Assembly: GCF_024385505.1 (NCBI RefSeq)
Contig: NZ_JANFLT010000002.1
Coordinates: 310,001 to 374,000 of the forward strand
Direction: 5' to 3'
DNA from: Arthrobacter zhaoxinii
GTDB taxonomy: Bacteria > Actinomycetota > Actinomycetes > Actinomycetales > Micrococcaceae
DNA: 64,000 nt
In this document: piece after piece, positions 1 through 8,465 of the stretch
Layout of the letters: every line of letters begins with the position of its first letter
How positions within the stretch are numbered: position 1 is the stretch's first letter
Translations under genes and position numbers: made by a program
The notes under the pieces: generated by a model
The model's input: the letters and a program-made list of their open reading frames with translations, nothing else
Told to the model about the DNA's origin: nothing
Database searches by the model: none

Positions 1-680
1 CCGAGTCCCTGGTGCACCGCGCGGAAGCGGCCGGTTACTCCGGCATCGTCATCACCTTGGACACCTGGGTCAACGGCTGGCGGCCCCGGGACCTCAGCGC
101 CGCCTACCTCCCGATGCTCACCGGACAGTGCCTCGCCAATTACCTGTCCGATGACCGCTTCCGCAAACTCCTCGCCGAGCAGGGCTCAATCGACCCTGCA
201 GCTGCGGTGATGCTTTGGGCCTCACTGTTCGGCAACCCCACCATGACGTGGGAGGACCTGGCGTGGTTCCGTTCCCTGACGTCCCTGCCGATTGTGCTCA
301 AGGGCATCTGCTCGCCGGAGGACACCCGGCGGGCGCTCGACGGCGGCATGGACGGAATCTACTGCTCCAACCACGGCGGGCGGCAGGCCAACGGCGGCAT
401 TCCCGCGATCGACTGCCTGCCCGGCGTCGTCGAGGCCGCCGGGGGCGCACCCGTGCTCTTCGATTCGGGCGTGCGGTCCGGCGTGGATGCGCTGCGGGCG
501 CTGGCACTGGGCGCAACGGCGGTGGGCATCGGCCGGCCCTATGTCTACGGCTTGGCGGCGGGCGGGCAGGCGGGAATCACCCATGTCATGCGCAGCCTGC
601 TCGCGGAAGCGGACCTGACCATGGCGGTCAACGGCTACCCGGACCTGGATTCGCTGCGGGGCAGCCTGCACCGCCTCTAG
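1..680 (+). CDS. Lactate 2-monooxygenase-type FMN enzyme, C-terminal part
   Basis: The frame is open from the first complete codon (base 3) to a TAG at 678-680, so the start lies upstream and roughly the first 40 percent is missing. Family knowledge: FMN-dependent alpha-hydroxy-acid oxidases bind FMN in a TIM barrel; the lactate 2-monooxygenase branch turns L-lactate and O2 into acetate and CO2. Seen here: LPIVLKGI with the FMN-contacting lysine, then GIYCSNHGGRQ holding the catalytic His (codon near 372) and the following Arg, then LFDSGVRSG and GATAVGIGRPY for the FMN phosphate. The YCSNHGGRQANGG variant and the long segment before the KGI strand fit the monooxygenase branch better than LldD. 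The exact substrate remains inferred. Confidence 0.85.
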   Translation, partial: ESLVHRAEAAGYSGIVITLDTWVNGWRPRDLSAAYLPMLTGQCLANYLSDDRFRKLLAEQGSIDPAAAVMLWASLFGNPTMTWEDLAWFRSLTSLPIVLKGICSPEDTRRALDGGMDGIYCSNHGGRQANGGIPAIDCLPGVVEAAGGAPVLFDSGVRSGVDALRALALGATAVGIGRPYVYGLAAGGQAGITHVMRSLLAEADLTMAVNGYPDLDSLRGSLHRL

Positions 681-716
681 GCTGCTGCCCGCGGAGAGAA
701 ACTTAGCGGCGGGGCC

Positions 717-1343
717 CTACGCCTCGGGGAAGCCGTCCCTCGGCCACCAGCACGGGAGCAGGTAACGCAGCGAGGCCAGCCGGGCCTCGACGTCGTCGTC
801 GTCGCTGGCCACCCACTGCTCGAACCAGGAGGCGTAGGCGCCGGCGAGGAAAGCGGCGGTCGCCTCCAGGTCCAGGGCCGGCGGCACCTTGTGCGCCTGC
901 CAGACATGGAGTGCCAAAAGGATCCGTACGTTTAGCTGGTCGGCGAGGATGCCGAGGAAGGTCTCGGTGTGAAACAGCGCCCGGTAGACCCGCTGTTCCG
1001 CCTTGATGTGCTGCAGGATCTGCCGGATGGACTCGACGTACAGATCCCCGATCTCCGCGACCGTCCGGCCGGTGCCGCGCTGATCCAGTTCGATCGTGCC
1101 CAACCGGTCCACGACGCCGGCGTACACGGACCCGGCGAAGTCGAAAATGTTGCGGTGGTGTCCGTAGAAGGTGGTGCGGTGCACCCCTGCCTGCCGGCAG
1201 AGCGCGGCAACGCTGATATCCGCCAATTCGTGGTCCCGCAGCAGTTCCCACAGGCCCGCCTCCAATGCGTCCCGGGTACGGGTCATCCTCGGCTCGTCGG
1301 AGGATGGGCGCCGTGGCGGCTTGGGGTGGTGCAGTCCGGGCAT
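717..1343 (-). CDS. TetR/AcrR family transcriptional regulator
   Basis: A 208-residue DNA-binding repressor type. The N-terminal helix-turn-helix is clear (ISVAALCRQAGVHRTTFYGHH), followed by an all-helical ligand-binding and dimer domain. From the usual start an extra 19 residues precede the HTH; the internal ATG at 1286 would give 189 residues and a more typical N-terminus, so the start is open. A short inverted repeat lies just upstream of the 1343 start. The gene faces the lactate oxidase-type gene tail-to-tail, and a decayed SDR remnant lies directly upstream on the same strand, suggesting that the former target gene has been lost. The ligand is unknown. Confidence 0.85.
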   Translation of the reverse strand: MPGLHHPKPPRRPSSDEPRMTRTRDALEAGLWELLRDHELADISVAALCRQAGVHRTTFYGHHRNIFDFAGSVYAGVVDRLGTIELDQRGTGRTVAEIGDLYVESIRQILQHIKAEQRVYRALFHTETFLGILADQLNVRILLALHVWQAHKVPPALDLEATAAFLAGAYASWFEQWVASDDDDVEARLASLRYLLPCWWPRDGFPEA

Positions 1344-1349
1344 GGAACT

Positions 1350-1363
1350 TATCTTCTCAGATA
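1350..1363. promoter_or_regulatory. Inverted repeat, possible TetR operator
   Basis: TATCT-TCTC-AGATA forms a perfect 5-bp inverted repeat 6 bp upstream of the TetR gene's distal start codon. The position fits an autoregulatory operator. The arms are short, so chance is possible. Confidence 0.3.
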
Positions 1364-1427
1364 CACGGAAGGGCCCCGCCGAAGCGAAGCCCTTCCGTGC
1401 CGCGGCGCTGGGGGACGCCGCAAGCTT

Positions 1428-1512
1428 TTAGTTGTCGCAGGCCCAGTGGTCGATCAGGCCCGCGGTCTCGCCGCCGTCGACGATGAAGTCCGCACCGTTG
1501 GAGAAGCTGCAG
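1428..1512 (-). pseudogene. Remnant of a short-chain dehydrogenase (SDR) C-terminus
   Basis: Read on the minus strand, the last 28 or so codons spell SFSNGADFIVDGGETAGLID followed by HWACDN and a TAA at 1428-1430. The NGADFIVDGGET pattern is the conserved C-terminal strand of classical SDR oxidoreductases. Upstream of this the frame shows no SDR features and there is no start codon or Rossmann motif. This is therefore a decayed tail, not a working gene. It lies between the TetR gene and the DUF1295 gene. Confidence 0.6.
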
Positions 1513-1629
1513 TCCCCTCTCCAACAGGTTCGTTTCTATCCTGCCTTATTCAACACCTGTAGAAGAACTTCCCATTCCGAAAAGTTTCGAATGTGACCGA
1601 GCAGACAGTTTCGCCCCCTCCCGTCCGTC

Positions 1630-2439
1630 CTAGTGCTTCGGACCCAGCCGAGGGGGAAGCGGAATGATCGGTGAGGTCCGACGCCGGTACCCGGCGTATT
1701 CGGGGTAGCGCGCCTGGGAAATGCTCTCGGTAAAGGCGGTGGAACCGGCGAAGAGCAGCGTCACCAGGACCGGCCCGGCGAGCGTCCAATGCAGCCAGGC
1801 ACCCGAGGCGGTAACGGCGAACCCGTAGAAGAGCCACCACTGCGCCTGTTCAAAAAAGAAGTTCGGATGGCGCGAGTACCGGAACAACCCGGTCTGCAGG
1901 AAATCGACGGCGGGGGTCCGGCCGGCAGTCCGGAGGGCCTTCTTCCATTGCTGAAAGTTCCACTGCTGCTGGTCCGCGAGCGTTTCCCCGGCCAATGCAG
2001 CCAGGAACAGGAGCGCCAGCAGCCAGTCCCAGCCGGTGAGCGGCCCGGGATGGTGATAGACGGTCAGCACCGGAAGAGTCATCACCCAGATAATGAAGTT
2101 CTGGTAGACGCTGATGAACAGCAGGTTGAAGGCCTGGAACTGCCAGGACTTCAACCGGCGCCGGAGGATGCCCCAGCGATAATCCTCGCCGCCGGGGGCA
2201 TACCCGCCCTTGCGGGCAAAGTTGAACGTCAGCCGGACACCCCAGAGGGTGACCAGGACCGCCATCAGGGTTACCCGGGGGTCGCCGTCGGACGCCGCTG
2301 CGAAAACCCACAGGTAAGCCACGGGAGTTACGGACCAGATGCGGTCCGTCCAGGAGTATTCACGGGTGGCCAGCGACAGCACCCAGGTGCCGGCGCAGGT
2401 GGCGGCAAATATCTCCAAGCAGACGCGGACCGGGTCCAT
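1630..2439 (-). CDS. DUF1295 / steroid 5-alpha-reductase-like membrane protein
   Basis: A 269-residue integral membrane protein with about six to seven hydrophobic segments. The conserved C-terminal motif FRYSRHPNFFFEQAQWWLFY matches the NAD(P)H- or SAM-type binding signature of DUF1295 proteins, relatives of steroid 5-alpha-reductases and isoprenylcysteine methyltransferases. The substrate is unknown; redox or methyl transfer on a lipid is an inference from the family. The start at 2439 (MDPVRVCLE) is chosen because the hydrophobic N-terminus begins directly there; upstream in-frame codons encode Pro/Gly-rich sequence without character. The gene is divergent from the FNT channel gene. Confidence 0.8.
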   Translation of the reverse strand: MDPVRVCLEIFAATCAGTWVLSLATREYSWTDRIWSVTPVAYLWVFAAASDGDPRVTLMAVLVTLWGVRLTFNFARKGGYAPGGEDYRWGILRRRLKSWQFQAFNLLFISVYQNFIIWVMTLPVLTVYHHPGPLTGWDWLLALLFLAALAGETLADQQQWNFQQWKKALRTAGRTPAVDFLQTGLFRYSRHPNFFFEQAQWWLFYGFAVTASGAWLHWTLAGPVLVTLLFAGSTAFTESISQARYPEYAGYRRRTSPIIPLPPRLGPKH

Positions 2440-2624
2440 GCTTGGAGGATACGGTTGGTTTCCTGCCGGCGGGACCCCCCGCAGAGCAGGAGGCGGTGTT
2501 GCGCCGCAGGTTGATCCGGGGCCCTGCACCTGTCTCTGGCTCGGGGCAATGCCCGGGCGCCGTTCCCCGCAGGCTTATGGTTGCAAAGGTACGCACACAG
2601 CATCCATGCACCCGAAAGGACGCC

Positions 2625-3464
2625 ATGAGCGAGGAACGCCGCAGCGAAATCGGAGAATCCTCAGCACCGGTGGAGGATGAACTGAAGGAATCCTTCGACA
2701 ACACGGTGACGGAAGGCGCAGAACGGCTGCACCGCACTTTCCGGACCATCCTGGTGACCGGGTTGTTCGGCGGCATGGAGGTTGGCCTGGGCGTGATGGC
2801 CTATCTGGCCGTGATGCATCAAACCGGGGACCATCTGCTGGCCGGCCTGGCCTTCAGCGTCGGCCTGATTGCCCTGTTCCTGGCCCACAGCGAACTGTTC
2901 ACGGAGAACTTCCTGATGCCGGTGGCCGCCGTCGCCGCCAAGGAGGGAAGCGTTAAGTCGCTGGCCAAGCTCTGGGGCGGAACCCTGCTGGCCAACCTTG
3001 CAGGCGGCTGGATTTTCATGTGGATTGTGATGCAGGCCTTTCCGCAGTGGGGGCCCACCGTCGCCACATCGGCGTCGCACTTCACCGAGGCGCCCTTTTC
3101 GCTCCAGACCGTTGCACTGGCCTTCCTAGGCGGCAGCACCATCACCCTGATGAGCCGCATGCAGCAGGGAACCACCTCGGACCCGGCCAAGATCGTGGCG
3201 ACCGTAATCGGTGGTTTCCTGCTCGCCGGACTGCAGCTCTTCCACTCGATCCTGGATTCCCTGCTGATCTTTGGCGCCATTGTTTCCGGCGCGGACATCA
3301 CGTACCTGGAATGGCTGGGCTGGTTCGGCTACACCCTGCTGTTCAATATGCTCGGCGGGCTGGTGCTTGTCACGGCACTGCGGCTGGTGCGCACCAAGGA
3401 ACTGGTGGCGCAGCGGCGCAGGGAGGCACCCGAGGACCCCGACGCCGCCCGCAGGGACGCCTGA
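2625..3464 (+). CDS. Formate/nitrite transporter (FNT) family channel
   Basis: A 279-residue protein, the usual FNT length, with about six membrane segments after a charged N-terminal helix (ELKESFDNTVTEGAERLHRT). Family motifs visible are GLFGGMEVGLGV, LFLAHSELFTENFLMP and the internal repeat near LGGSTITLMSRM. FNT proteins form pentameric channels for small monovalent acids such as formate, nitrite or lactate. Which anion is moved cannot be read here; no formate dehydrogenase or nitrite reductase gene is adjacent, and this subgroup is often of unknown substrate. The start ATG at 2625 follows a GAAAGGA ribosome-binding site 5 bases upstream. The C-terminal tail is charged and cytoplasmic. 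Confidence 0.85.
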   Translation: MSEERRSEIGESSAPVEDELKESFDNTVTEGAERLHRTFRTILVTGLFGGMEVGLGVMAYLAVMHQTGDHLLAGLAFSVGLIALFLAHSELFTENFLMPVAAVAAKEGSVKSLAKLWGGTLLANLAGGWIFMWIVMQAFPQWGPTVATSASHFTEAPFSLQTVALAFLGGSTITLMSRMQQGTTSDPAKIVATVIGGFLLAGLQLFHSILDSLLIFGAIVSGADITYLEWLGWFGYTLLFNMLGGLVLVTALRLVRTKELVAQRRREAPEDPDAARRDA

Positions 3465-3575
3465 GACGGACCCGAGGCCGGTGGGATTGACCACCGCTGA
3501 GCGGTGCGGAGAAGGGGTACTTGCGCAGGGAGGATAAACTGACTGAACAGCGCGGGACCGGAGGCCGGACAGTCA

Positions 3576-3591
3576 TTGACGAATCCGTCAA
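3576..3591. promoter_or_regulatory. Inverted repeat in the carD upstream region
   Basis: TTGACG-AATC-CGTCAA is a perfect 6-bp inverted repeat within the 293-base gene-less stretch between the FNT gene and the CarD-like gene. The left arm also resembles a -35 box. Its role is unproven; nothing else recognisable was seen in 3465-3757. Confidence 0.25.
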
Positions 3592-3757
3592 CCTCCTGAG
3601 CACTATCCGCTCCCCTCGCCTGGAAATTGACTCCTTCTCTATTGCCCGCCCGCCCGGCCGTCACCCTTCGCTCGTGACCGGCATGGACAGGTCCAAGCGG
3701 TCTTGGGAGCCCGCTTCTAAAAGCATGCTCGGAACCATTGAACAGAGGGACGTCATT

Positions 3758-4270
3758 TTGATTTTCACCGTCGGACAGACACTGGTGTATCCGCACCACG
3801 GCGCCGTTACCGTGACAGATATTTCACCCATGACCGTCAAGGGGGTGGAGCGGGAAACCCTGACCTTCCGCGTCCATGCCACTGAGCTGACGATCAAGCT
3901 CCCGGCAGACAACGCCGAAGACGTGGGGGTACGCGCCGTCATCAACGACGACGGCGTCCAGGCCGTGTTTGCGGTGCTGCGCGGACCGGTGGGGATGGAA
4001 CCCGACAACTGGTCCCGCCGTTTCAAAGCCAACGAAGGCAAGATGTCCACCGGCGAGCTGCACCTGATTGCCGAAGTTGTCCGTGACCTGTGGTGCCGCG
4101 AGCGGACCCACCCGCTGTCCACCGGGGAGAAGCGGATGCTGCTAAAGGCCCGCCAGCTGCTCGTTTCCGAACTTGCACTGGCCCGTTCCTCTTCCCTGGA
4201 AGATGCAGGCGACCTGCTTGATTCCGTGCTGATGGAAACGGCCGGCGAGCCGGAACTCGCCACAAGCTGA
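3758..4270 (+). CDS. CarD family transcriptional regulator (TTG start)
   Basis: A 170-residue protein. The N-terminal Tudor-like domain (FTVGQTLVYPHHGAVTVTDI) is the RNA polymerase beta-subunit-binding module of CarD/CdnL/TRCF proteins; the helical C-terminal part (TGELHLIAEVVRDLWCRERT... LSTGEKRMLLKARQLLVSEL) is the DNA-backbone-binding domain. CarD stabilises the open promoter complex, particularly at rRNA promoters. The start is set at TTG 3758 because the domain begins at once and AGAGGGA stands 7 bases upstream; the longer frame back to 3521 has no CarD similarity. It may be the main CarD or a paralogue; the genome would have to be searched. Confidence 0.85.
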   Translation: MIFTVGQTLVYPHHGAVTVTDISPMTVKGVERETLTFRVHATELTIKLPADNAEDVGVRAVINDDGVQAVFAVLRGPVGMEPDNWSRRFKANEGKMSTGELHLIAEVVRDLWCRERTHPLSTGEKRMLLKARQLLVSELALARSSSLEDAGDLLDSVLMETAGEPELATS

Positions 4271-4276
4271 TCCCCC

Positions 4277-4331
4277 TGCCTCCCCGCGCTTCGGAGCACG
4301 CGGCCACAGCCGCCGGAAGTGCGGGGAGGCA
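4277..4331. terminator. Inverted repeat after carD-like gene, possible terminator
   Basis: TGCCTCCCCGC (4277-4287) pairs exactly with GCGGGGAGGCA (4321-4331), separated by 33 bases that can pair further in part. It starts 7 bases after the stop codon. There is no T-run, so intrinsic termination is only possible. Confidence 0.35.
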
Positions 4332-4809
4332 AGGAAATCCCCGTTTTGGATCAACGCGGGGTGGCGTTGTATCAAGGAAAGTAGGACAGTTTCCGCCTTT
4401 AGCGGAAGCTCCCGCTGCGGATCAAGAGAACTTCGAGGGCCTTGATGCCTGGGCCCGGAAAGGCGCCCGTGAACTTTCCCTGTACATGTTTTTGCCAGCC
4501 TGTGCCAGGCACCGGCCGGCTGGGGATCGAAATCTATGACCCGTTCTGCCTGGTGCGCCAGCACCGGGTCGCGGGGTCCACCAACCACGAGCCGACGTAT
4601 AGATACGACCAGGGAAGCTGGTAGCCGGACCGGCCCGGAGACGCGCTTCCTGATAAGAACCTTGGAATCGCGCACAGGGGCTTCCTGTATTATTTCTTGG
4701 ACTATGGATGACCCTCCCTCACATAAACCCATGCCCCTCCCCGTCCTGACCGACGTGCAGACTGTGTTCACCCCGGCTGCACCGGCAATCACGAGAGAGG
4801 GGCAGCCCC
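4332..4809. other. Gene-less stretch upstream of the CNNM pair
   Basis: About 480 bases hold no reading frame with protein character on either strand. A small hairpin (TTCCGC at 4391, GCGGAA at 4402) and AT-rich patches near 4690-4710 suitable for a promoter are visible. No RNA family was recognised. Confidence 0.4.
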
Positions 4810-6171
4810 ATGTATGAATGGCTCATGGTCGGCGTAGGTTTGCTCCTCACCGTCGGCACCGGACTGTTTGTCGCCTCCGAGTTTTCCCTCGTCAATCTGG
4901 ACCGTGCGGAGCTCGAGGCCCGGCGCGACAAGGGCGAGAAACGCCTGACTCCAACGATCAACGCGCTGAAGATCACCTCCACGCACCTTTCCAGCGCGCA
5001 GCTCGGCATCACCCTGACCACGCTGCTGACCGGGTACACCTTTGAGCCGGCGATTAGTTCGCTGCTGCGCTCCCCGCTCACCACGCTGGGCCTTCCCGAG
5101 GGGATGGTGCCGGGAATCGGTGCCGTCATCGGCATTTTCCTCGCCACGGTGTTCTCGATGATCATCGGTGAGCTGGTACCCAAGAACTTTGCCATGGCCC
5201 TCCCCCTGGGCACGGCGAAACTCGTGGTGCCTTTCCAGACCCTCTTCACCACGGTGTTCAAGCCCGTGATCCTGCTGTTCAACAACACGGCCAACGCAAT
5301 CATCCGATCCTTCGGGATCGAACCCAAGGAAGAACTCTCGGGCGCCCGCAGTGCCGAAGAGCTCAGCTCCCTGGTTCGCCGCTCCGCACTGGAAGGCGTG
5401 CTGGACCTGGACCACGCCGTGCTGCTGAACCGGACCCTGCGCTTTGCCGAGCACTCCGCGGCGGACGTCATGACGCCCCGCGTGCGTATGCGGACTGTCC
5501 ACGAGTCCGATACCGCCGAGCAGGTGGTGGCCGTTGCCACAGCAACCGGCTATTCCCGCTTCCCCGTGATCGGACGCGATTCGGACGACGTACTGGGCGT
5601 GCTGCACCTCAAGCAGGCCTTCGCCGTCCCGCTGGCCGCACGGGCCTCCGTCACCGCCGCCGACCTCATGGTGGAACCGCTGCATGTACCCGAGTCCATG
5701 GGCGTTGATACCCTGCTGGGACTGCTGCGGGCCCAGGGCCTGCAGGTAGCGATCGTCTCCGACGAGCACGGCGGCACCGCCGGAATCGTGACGCTCGAAG
5801 ACCTCGTTGAGGAAATTGTCGGCGAACTCGAGGACGAACACGACCGCGCACGCGTCGGCGTCGTCCGCACGGGCCGCGCCATCACGTTCGACGCCGCGCT
5901 GCGGCCGGACGAACTCCTCGACCGCACCGGCGTCGAGGTTCCCGACGGCGAGGAATACGACACCATCGCCGGCTTCGTCACGGACGAACTGGACCGGCTG
6001 CCGGAACTGGGCGACGAAGTGGAAATCGAGGGCGGCAGCCTCCGCGTGGAGCGAGTGGTCCGAAACCACATCGAACGCCTGTGCTTCACCCCGTCGGGAT
6101 CATCGGAAACCCCGGTGAGCGCCCATGACCGCATTGTCGACTCGCTGACCAAGGAACTGACCCATGAGTGA
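4810..6171 (+). CDS. CNNM/CorC-type hemolysin family protein (DUF21-CBS-CorC_HlyC)
   Basis: A 453-residue membrane protein. Residues 1-200 form the DUF21/CNNM membrane domain with three or four segments and the IIGELVPKNFAM signature; about 215-335 is a CBS pair (ADVMTPRVRMRTV, VTLEDLVEEIVGE); about 350-425 is the CorC_HlyC domain (DEEYDT-like GEEYDTIAGFV). CNNM/CorC proteins are associated with Mg2+ or other divalent-cation efflux, with the CBS pair sensing Mg-ATP; the older hemolysin name is misleading. An AGAGAGGGG ribosome site precedes the ATG. The stop overlaps the start of the next gene by 8 bases, so the two are coupled and may form a heteromer. Confidence 0.88.
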   Translation: MYEWLMVGVGLLLTVGTGLFVASEFSLVNLDRAELEARRDKGEKRLTPTINALKITSTHLSSAQLGITLTTLLTGYTFEPAISSLLRSPLTTLGLPEGMVPGIGAVIGIFLATVFSMIIGELVPKNFAMALPLGTAKLVVPFQTLFTTVFKPVILLFNNTANAIIRSFGIEPKEELSGARSAEELSSLVRRSALEGVLDLDHAVLLNRTLRFAEHSAADVMTPRVRMRTVHESDTAEQVVAVATATGYSRFPVIGRDSDDVLGVLHLKQAFAVPLAARASVTAADLMVEPLHVPESMGVDTLLGLLRAQGLQVAIVSDEHGGTAGIVTLEDLVEEIVGELEDEHDRARVGVVRTGRAITFDAALRPDELLDRTGVEVPDGEEYDTIAGFVTDELDRLPELGDEVEIEGGSLRVERVVRNHIERLCFTPSGSSETPVSAHDRIVDSLTKELTHE

Positions 6172-7204
6172 ATACCTGCCCGGAATCATCTGGCTCGTAG
6201 TGCTGCTCGTGGTCAACGCGTTCTTCGTCGGGGCTGAATTCGCCGTTATCTCGGCCCGCCGGTCCCAGATTGAGCCTAAGGCCGAAGCCGGAAGCAAGGC
6301 CGCGAAAACCACGCTGTGGGCCATGGAGCACGCCACGCTGATGCTGGCTACCAGCCAGCTTGGCATTACTGTCTGCTCCCTGGTCATCCTGAACGTCTCG
6401 GAACCGGCCATCCACCATCTGCTGGAGATCCCGCTGGGCCTGACTCCCCTGTCTGCAGACGCCATCGGGATCATCGCGTTCGTAGTGGCGTTGCTGCTGG
6501 TGACGTTCCTGCACGTGGTGGTGGGGGAAATGGTGCCGAAGAACATTTCGTTCTCCGTGCCCACCCGCGCCGCACTGCTGCTGGCTCCGCCTCTGGTGAT
6601 GGTCTCCCGCATCGTCCGTCCGGTCATCTGGGCCCTGAACGGCATAGCCAACGGCGTCCTTCGCCTGTTTCGGGTGGAGCCCAAGGACGAAGCCACCAGC
6701 GCCTACACCTTGGACGAGGTGGCCAACATCGTGGAGCAGTCCACCCGTGACGGGGTCCTCTCGGACAGCAGCGGCACCCTGACGGCCGCGTTCGAGTTCA
6801 CGGAGAAGACCGTGGCCGACGTCGAGGTTCCCATCAGCCAGATGGTGCTGCTGCACGAAACCGCGACCCCTGCGGACCTGCAGCAGGCCGTGGACGTCCA
6901 CGGCTACTCGCGGTACATCCTCACCAACGACGACGGCGACCCCGACGGCTACCTTCACCTGAAGGACGTCATGGACCTGACCACTCCGGACGAGTTCGCC
7001 GCACCGGTTCCGCCCAAGCGGATCCGCCGCCTGGCCTCGGCCTACCGGGGCAGCGACCTTGAGGACGCCCTGGCCACCATGCGCCGCACCGGCGCCCACG
7101 TGGCACGGGTGTTCGATGCCAAGGGCAACACCACGGGTGTGCTGTTCCTCGAGGACATCATCGAAGAGCTGGTGGGCGAAGTCCACGACGCCACCACCGT
7201 CTGA
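6164..7204 (+). CDS. CNNM/CorC-type hemolysin family protein, shorter partner
   Basis: A 346-residue paralogue of the preceding protein. It has the same DUF21 membrane domain (LVVNAFFVGAEFAVISARRS, VVGEMVPKNISFS) and a CBS pair to about residue 340 (FLEDIIEELVGEV), but ends there and lacks the C-terminal CorC_HlyC domain. Tandem long/short pairs of this family are common in actinobacteria. The 8-base overlap implies translational coupling and a joint function in divalent cation homeostasis, which is inferred rather than shown. Confidence 0.87.
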   Translation: MSEYLPGIIWLVVLLVVNAFFVGAEFAVISARRSQIEPKAEAGSKAAKTTLWAMEHATLMLATSQLGITVCSLVILNVSEPAIHHLLEIPLGLTPLSADAIGIIAFVVALLLVTFLHVVVGEMVPKNISFSVPTRAALLLAPPLVMVSRIVRPVIWALNGIANGVLRLFRVEPKDEATSAYTLDEVANIVEQSTRDGVLSDSSGTLTAAFEFTEKTVADVEVPISQMVLLHETATPADLQQAVDVHGYSRYILTNDDGDPDGYLHLKDVMDLTTPDEFAAPVPPKRIRRLASAYRGSDLEDALATMRRTGAHVARVFDAKGNTTGVLFLEDIIEELVGEVHDATTV

Positions 7205-7207
7205 CGC

Positions 7208-7801
7208 CTAGCGGAAGCGTTTCCACCAAGGCCGCCGCTGCTCCGGTTCCGGAGCGGCGGCGGCTTCATTTTCCGCTGCCGCGGCCTTCCGTTCCCGCCA
7301 GCGCTGCACTTCCAGTTCGACGTCGCGGACGCGCGTGACAACGGGGGGACCGCCTTCTAGCTGGCGGCGTGCCTCGATGACCCGTGCATTGAAATCCTCC
7401 ACGATCTCCCGGACCTGCTTGTCCGTCCACCGCGTGTCCAGCCGCGCGTCGAGTTCGGCGTCTTCGGTGCGGAGCAGGATGGCTTGAGGACCGAGGCCGG
7501 TGACGTTCTCTCGCTGCATCAGCCCCTTGATCCACCAGTCCGGATCATGGCCGTCACCCAGGTTCGGCAGGGGTTTGCCGGCGTATTTCAGGTTGTCGAA
7601 GTCGCCCCGTGCCATCGCGTCGCGGATCAGGTAGTCGGCCTTGGCGGCGTCGTCGACCTTCCGCCGCTTGTGCTGCAGCTTGCCCTCCGCCGTGGCCCGT
7701 TCCAGGCCTTCCTCGTCCAACCCGCCCCCGGACGCGGCCGCCCTCAGCCGGGCCGCACGTTCCATCCTGCTCCGGTACTGCTCCACGCCTCTGCCGTCCA
7801 T
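7208..7801 (-). CDS. DUF1992 domain protein (DnaJC28-like)
   Basis: A 197-residue soluble protein. The DUF1992 core is plain: DYLIRDAMARGDFDNLKYAG, then KPLPN and DPDWWIKGLMQRENV, the block shared with eukaryotic DNAJC28. No J domain is present. The function of the bacterial family is not established. The C-terminal 25 residues are low-complexity Ala/Glu and basic. It is the last gene of a probable three-gene minus-strand run (alcohol dehydrogenase, unknown protein, this gene) and is convergent with the CNNM pair, 3 bases apart. Confidence 0.82.
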   Translation of the reverse strand: MDGRGVEQYRSRMERAARLRAAASGGGLDEEGLERATAEGKLQHKRRKVDDAAKADYLIRDAMARGDFDNLKYAGKPLPNLGDGHDPDWWIKGLMQRENVTGLGPQAILLRTEDAELDARLDTRWTDKQVREIVEDFNARVIEARRQLEGGPPVVTRVRDVELEVQRWRERKAAAAENEAAAAPEPEQRRPWWKRFR

Positions 7802-7874
7802 GGTCTCCTACCGCCTAAGCCGTCCCGTTATGGATTCCAACAGGCCGGGACCCCGCCGGTATTCCTTGGATGGG

Positions 7875-8450
7875 CTACTTCCGCAGCCGCCGCACCACCG
7901 CGCCGACGGCGGTGGCCGCCCCGGCACCGGCCAGCAGCCAGGGGCCGCCGACAATGATCGGATCGATCCACTGATGGACGACGTCCGCCCGCCTCCGGCC
8001 CGCCCGGGAGGAGTATCCGTGGCGGGAAAACTCGCTCAGCACACCGGTCTCGGTGATGGGGTTGTCCGGGTGCAGGGTCGCGAAGGAGGTCAGATGGCTC
8101 TCCACAGCGTCCACCCGGTCCGCGGCGAGCAGGATCAGCCAGTGCGCGGTGCGGGCTTCGCTGAACCGGCGGTAGGCGTAGCGGCGCATCACGCCGGACA
8201 GTCCCTTGGGCGGGCACGCGGTGCCGAACACGGGCGTGAGGAACTTGTGCTCGATGGACCGTTCGCGCGGATACTTTTCCTCCTGGCGCTCCGGGAATTC
8301 CCAATGGGCACCGCTGAGGGTCGGGTCAAACTGCAGCCTGGGCACTGCGGGACGGTCCCGGGGATCAAGGTCTGCGCCCCAGCCCGGGATCCGTGCACGC
8401 AGTTCCTCGCTCGTGGGGGTTCGGGACGGCTTTTGCGGGGTATAGGGCAT
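7875..8450 (-). CDS. Conserved hypothetical protein with C-terminal membrane anchor
   Basis: A 191-residue protein of no family I recognise. The N-terminal half is polar with several Pro/Arg and Glu residues; the stretch FLTPVFGTACPPKGLSGVMRRYAYRRFSEARTAHW looks conserved in character and is followed by an alpha/beta-like segment. Residues about 165-185 (IIVGGPWLLAGAGAATAVGAVV) are one membrane segment followed by a basic cytoplasmic tip. It starts 15 bases after the alcohol dehydrogenase gene with a GGAAGGA ribosome site, so it is in the same operon. A membrane-tethered accessory of that enzyme is a guess. Confidence 0.7.
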   Translation of the reverse strand: MPYTPQKPSRTPTSEELRARIPGWGADLDPRDRPAVPRLQFDPTLSGAHWEFPERQEEKYPRERSIEHKFLTPVFGTACPPKGLSGVMRRYAYRRFSEARTAHWLILLAADRVDAVESHLTSFATLHPDNPITETGVLSEFSRHGYSSRAGRRRADVVHQWIDPIIVGGPWLLAGAGAATAVGAVVRRLRK

Positions 8451-8465
8451 TGCGGAATCCTTCCT

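Noticed and set aside
4442-4624. 60-residue plus-strand frame in the gene-less stretch
   Set aside because: No ribosome site, no recognisable domain and irregular composition.
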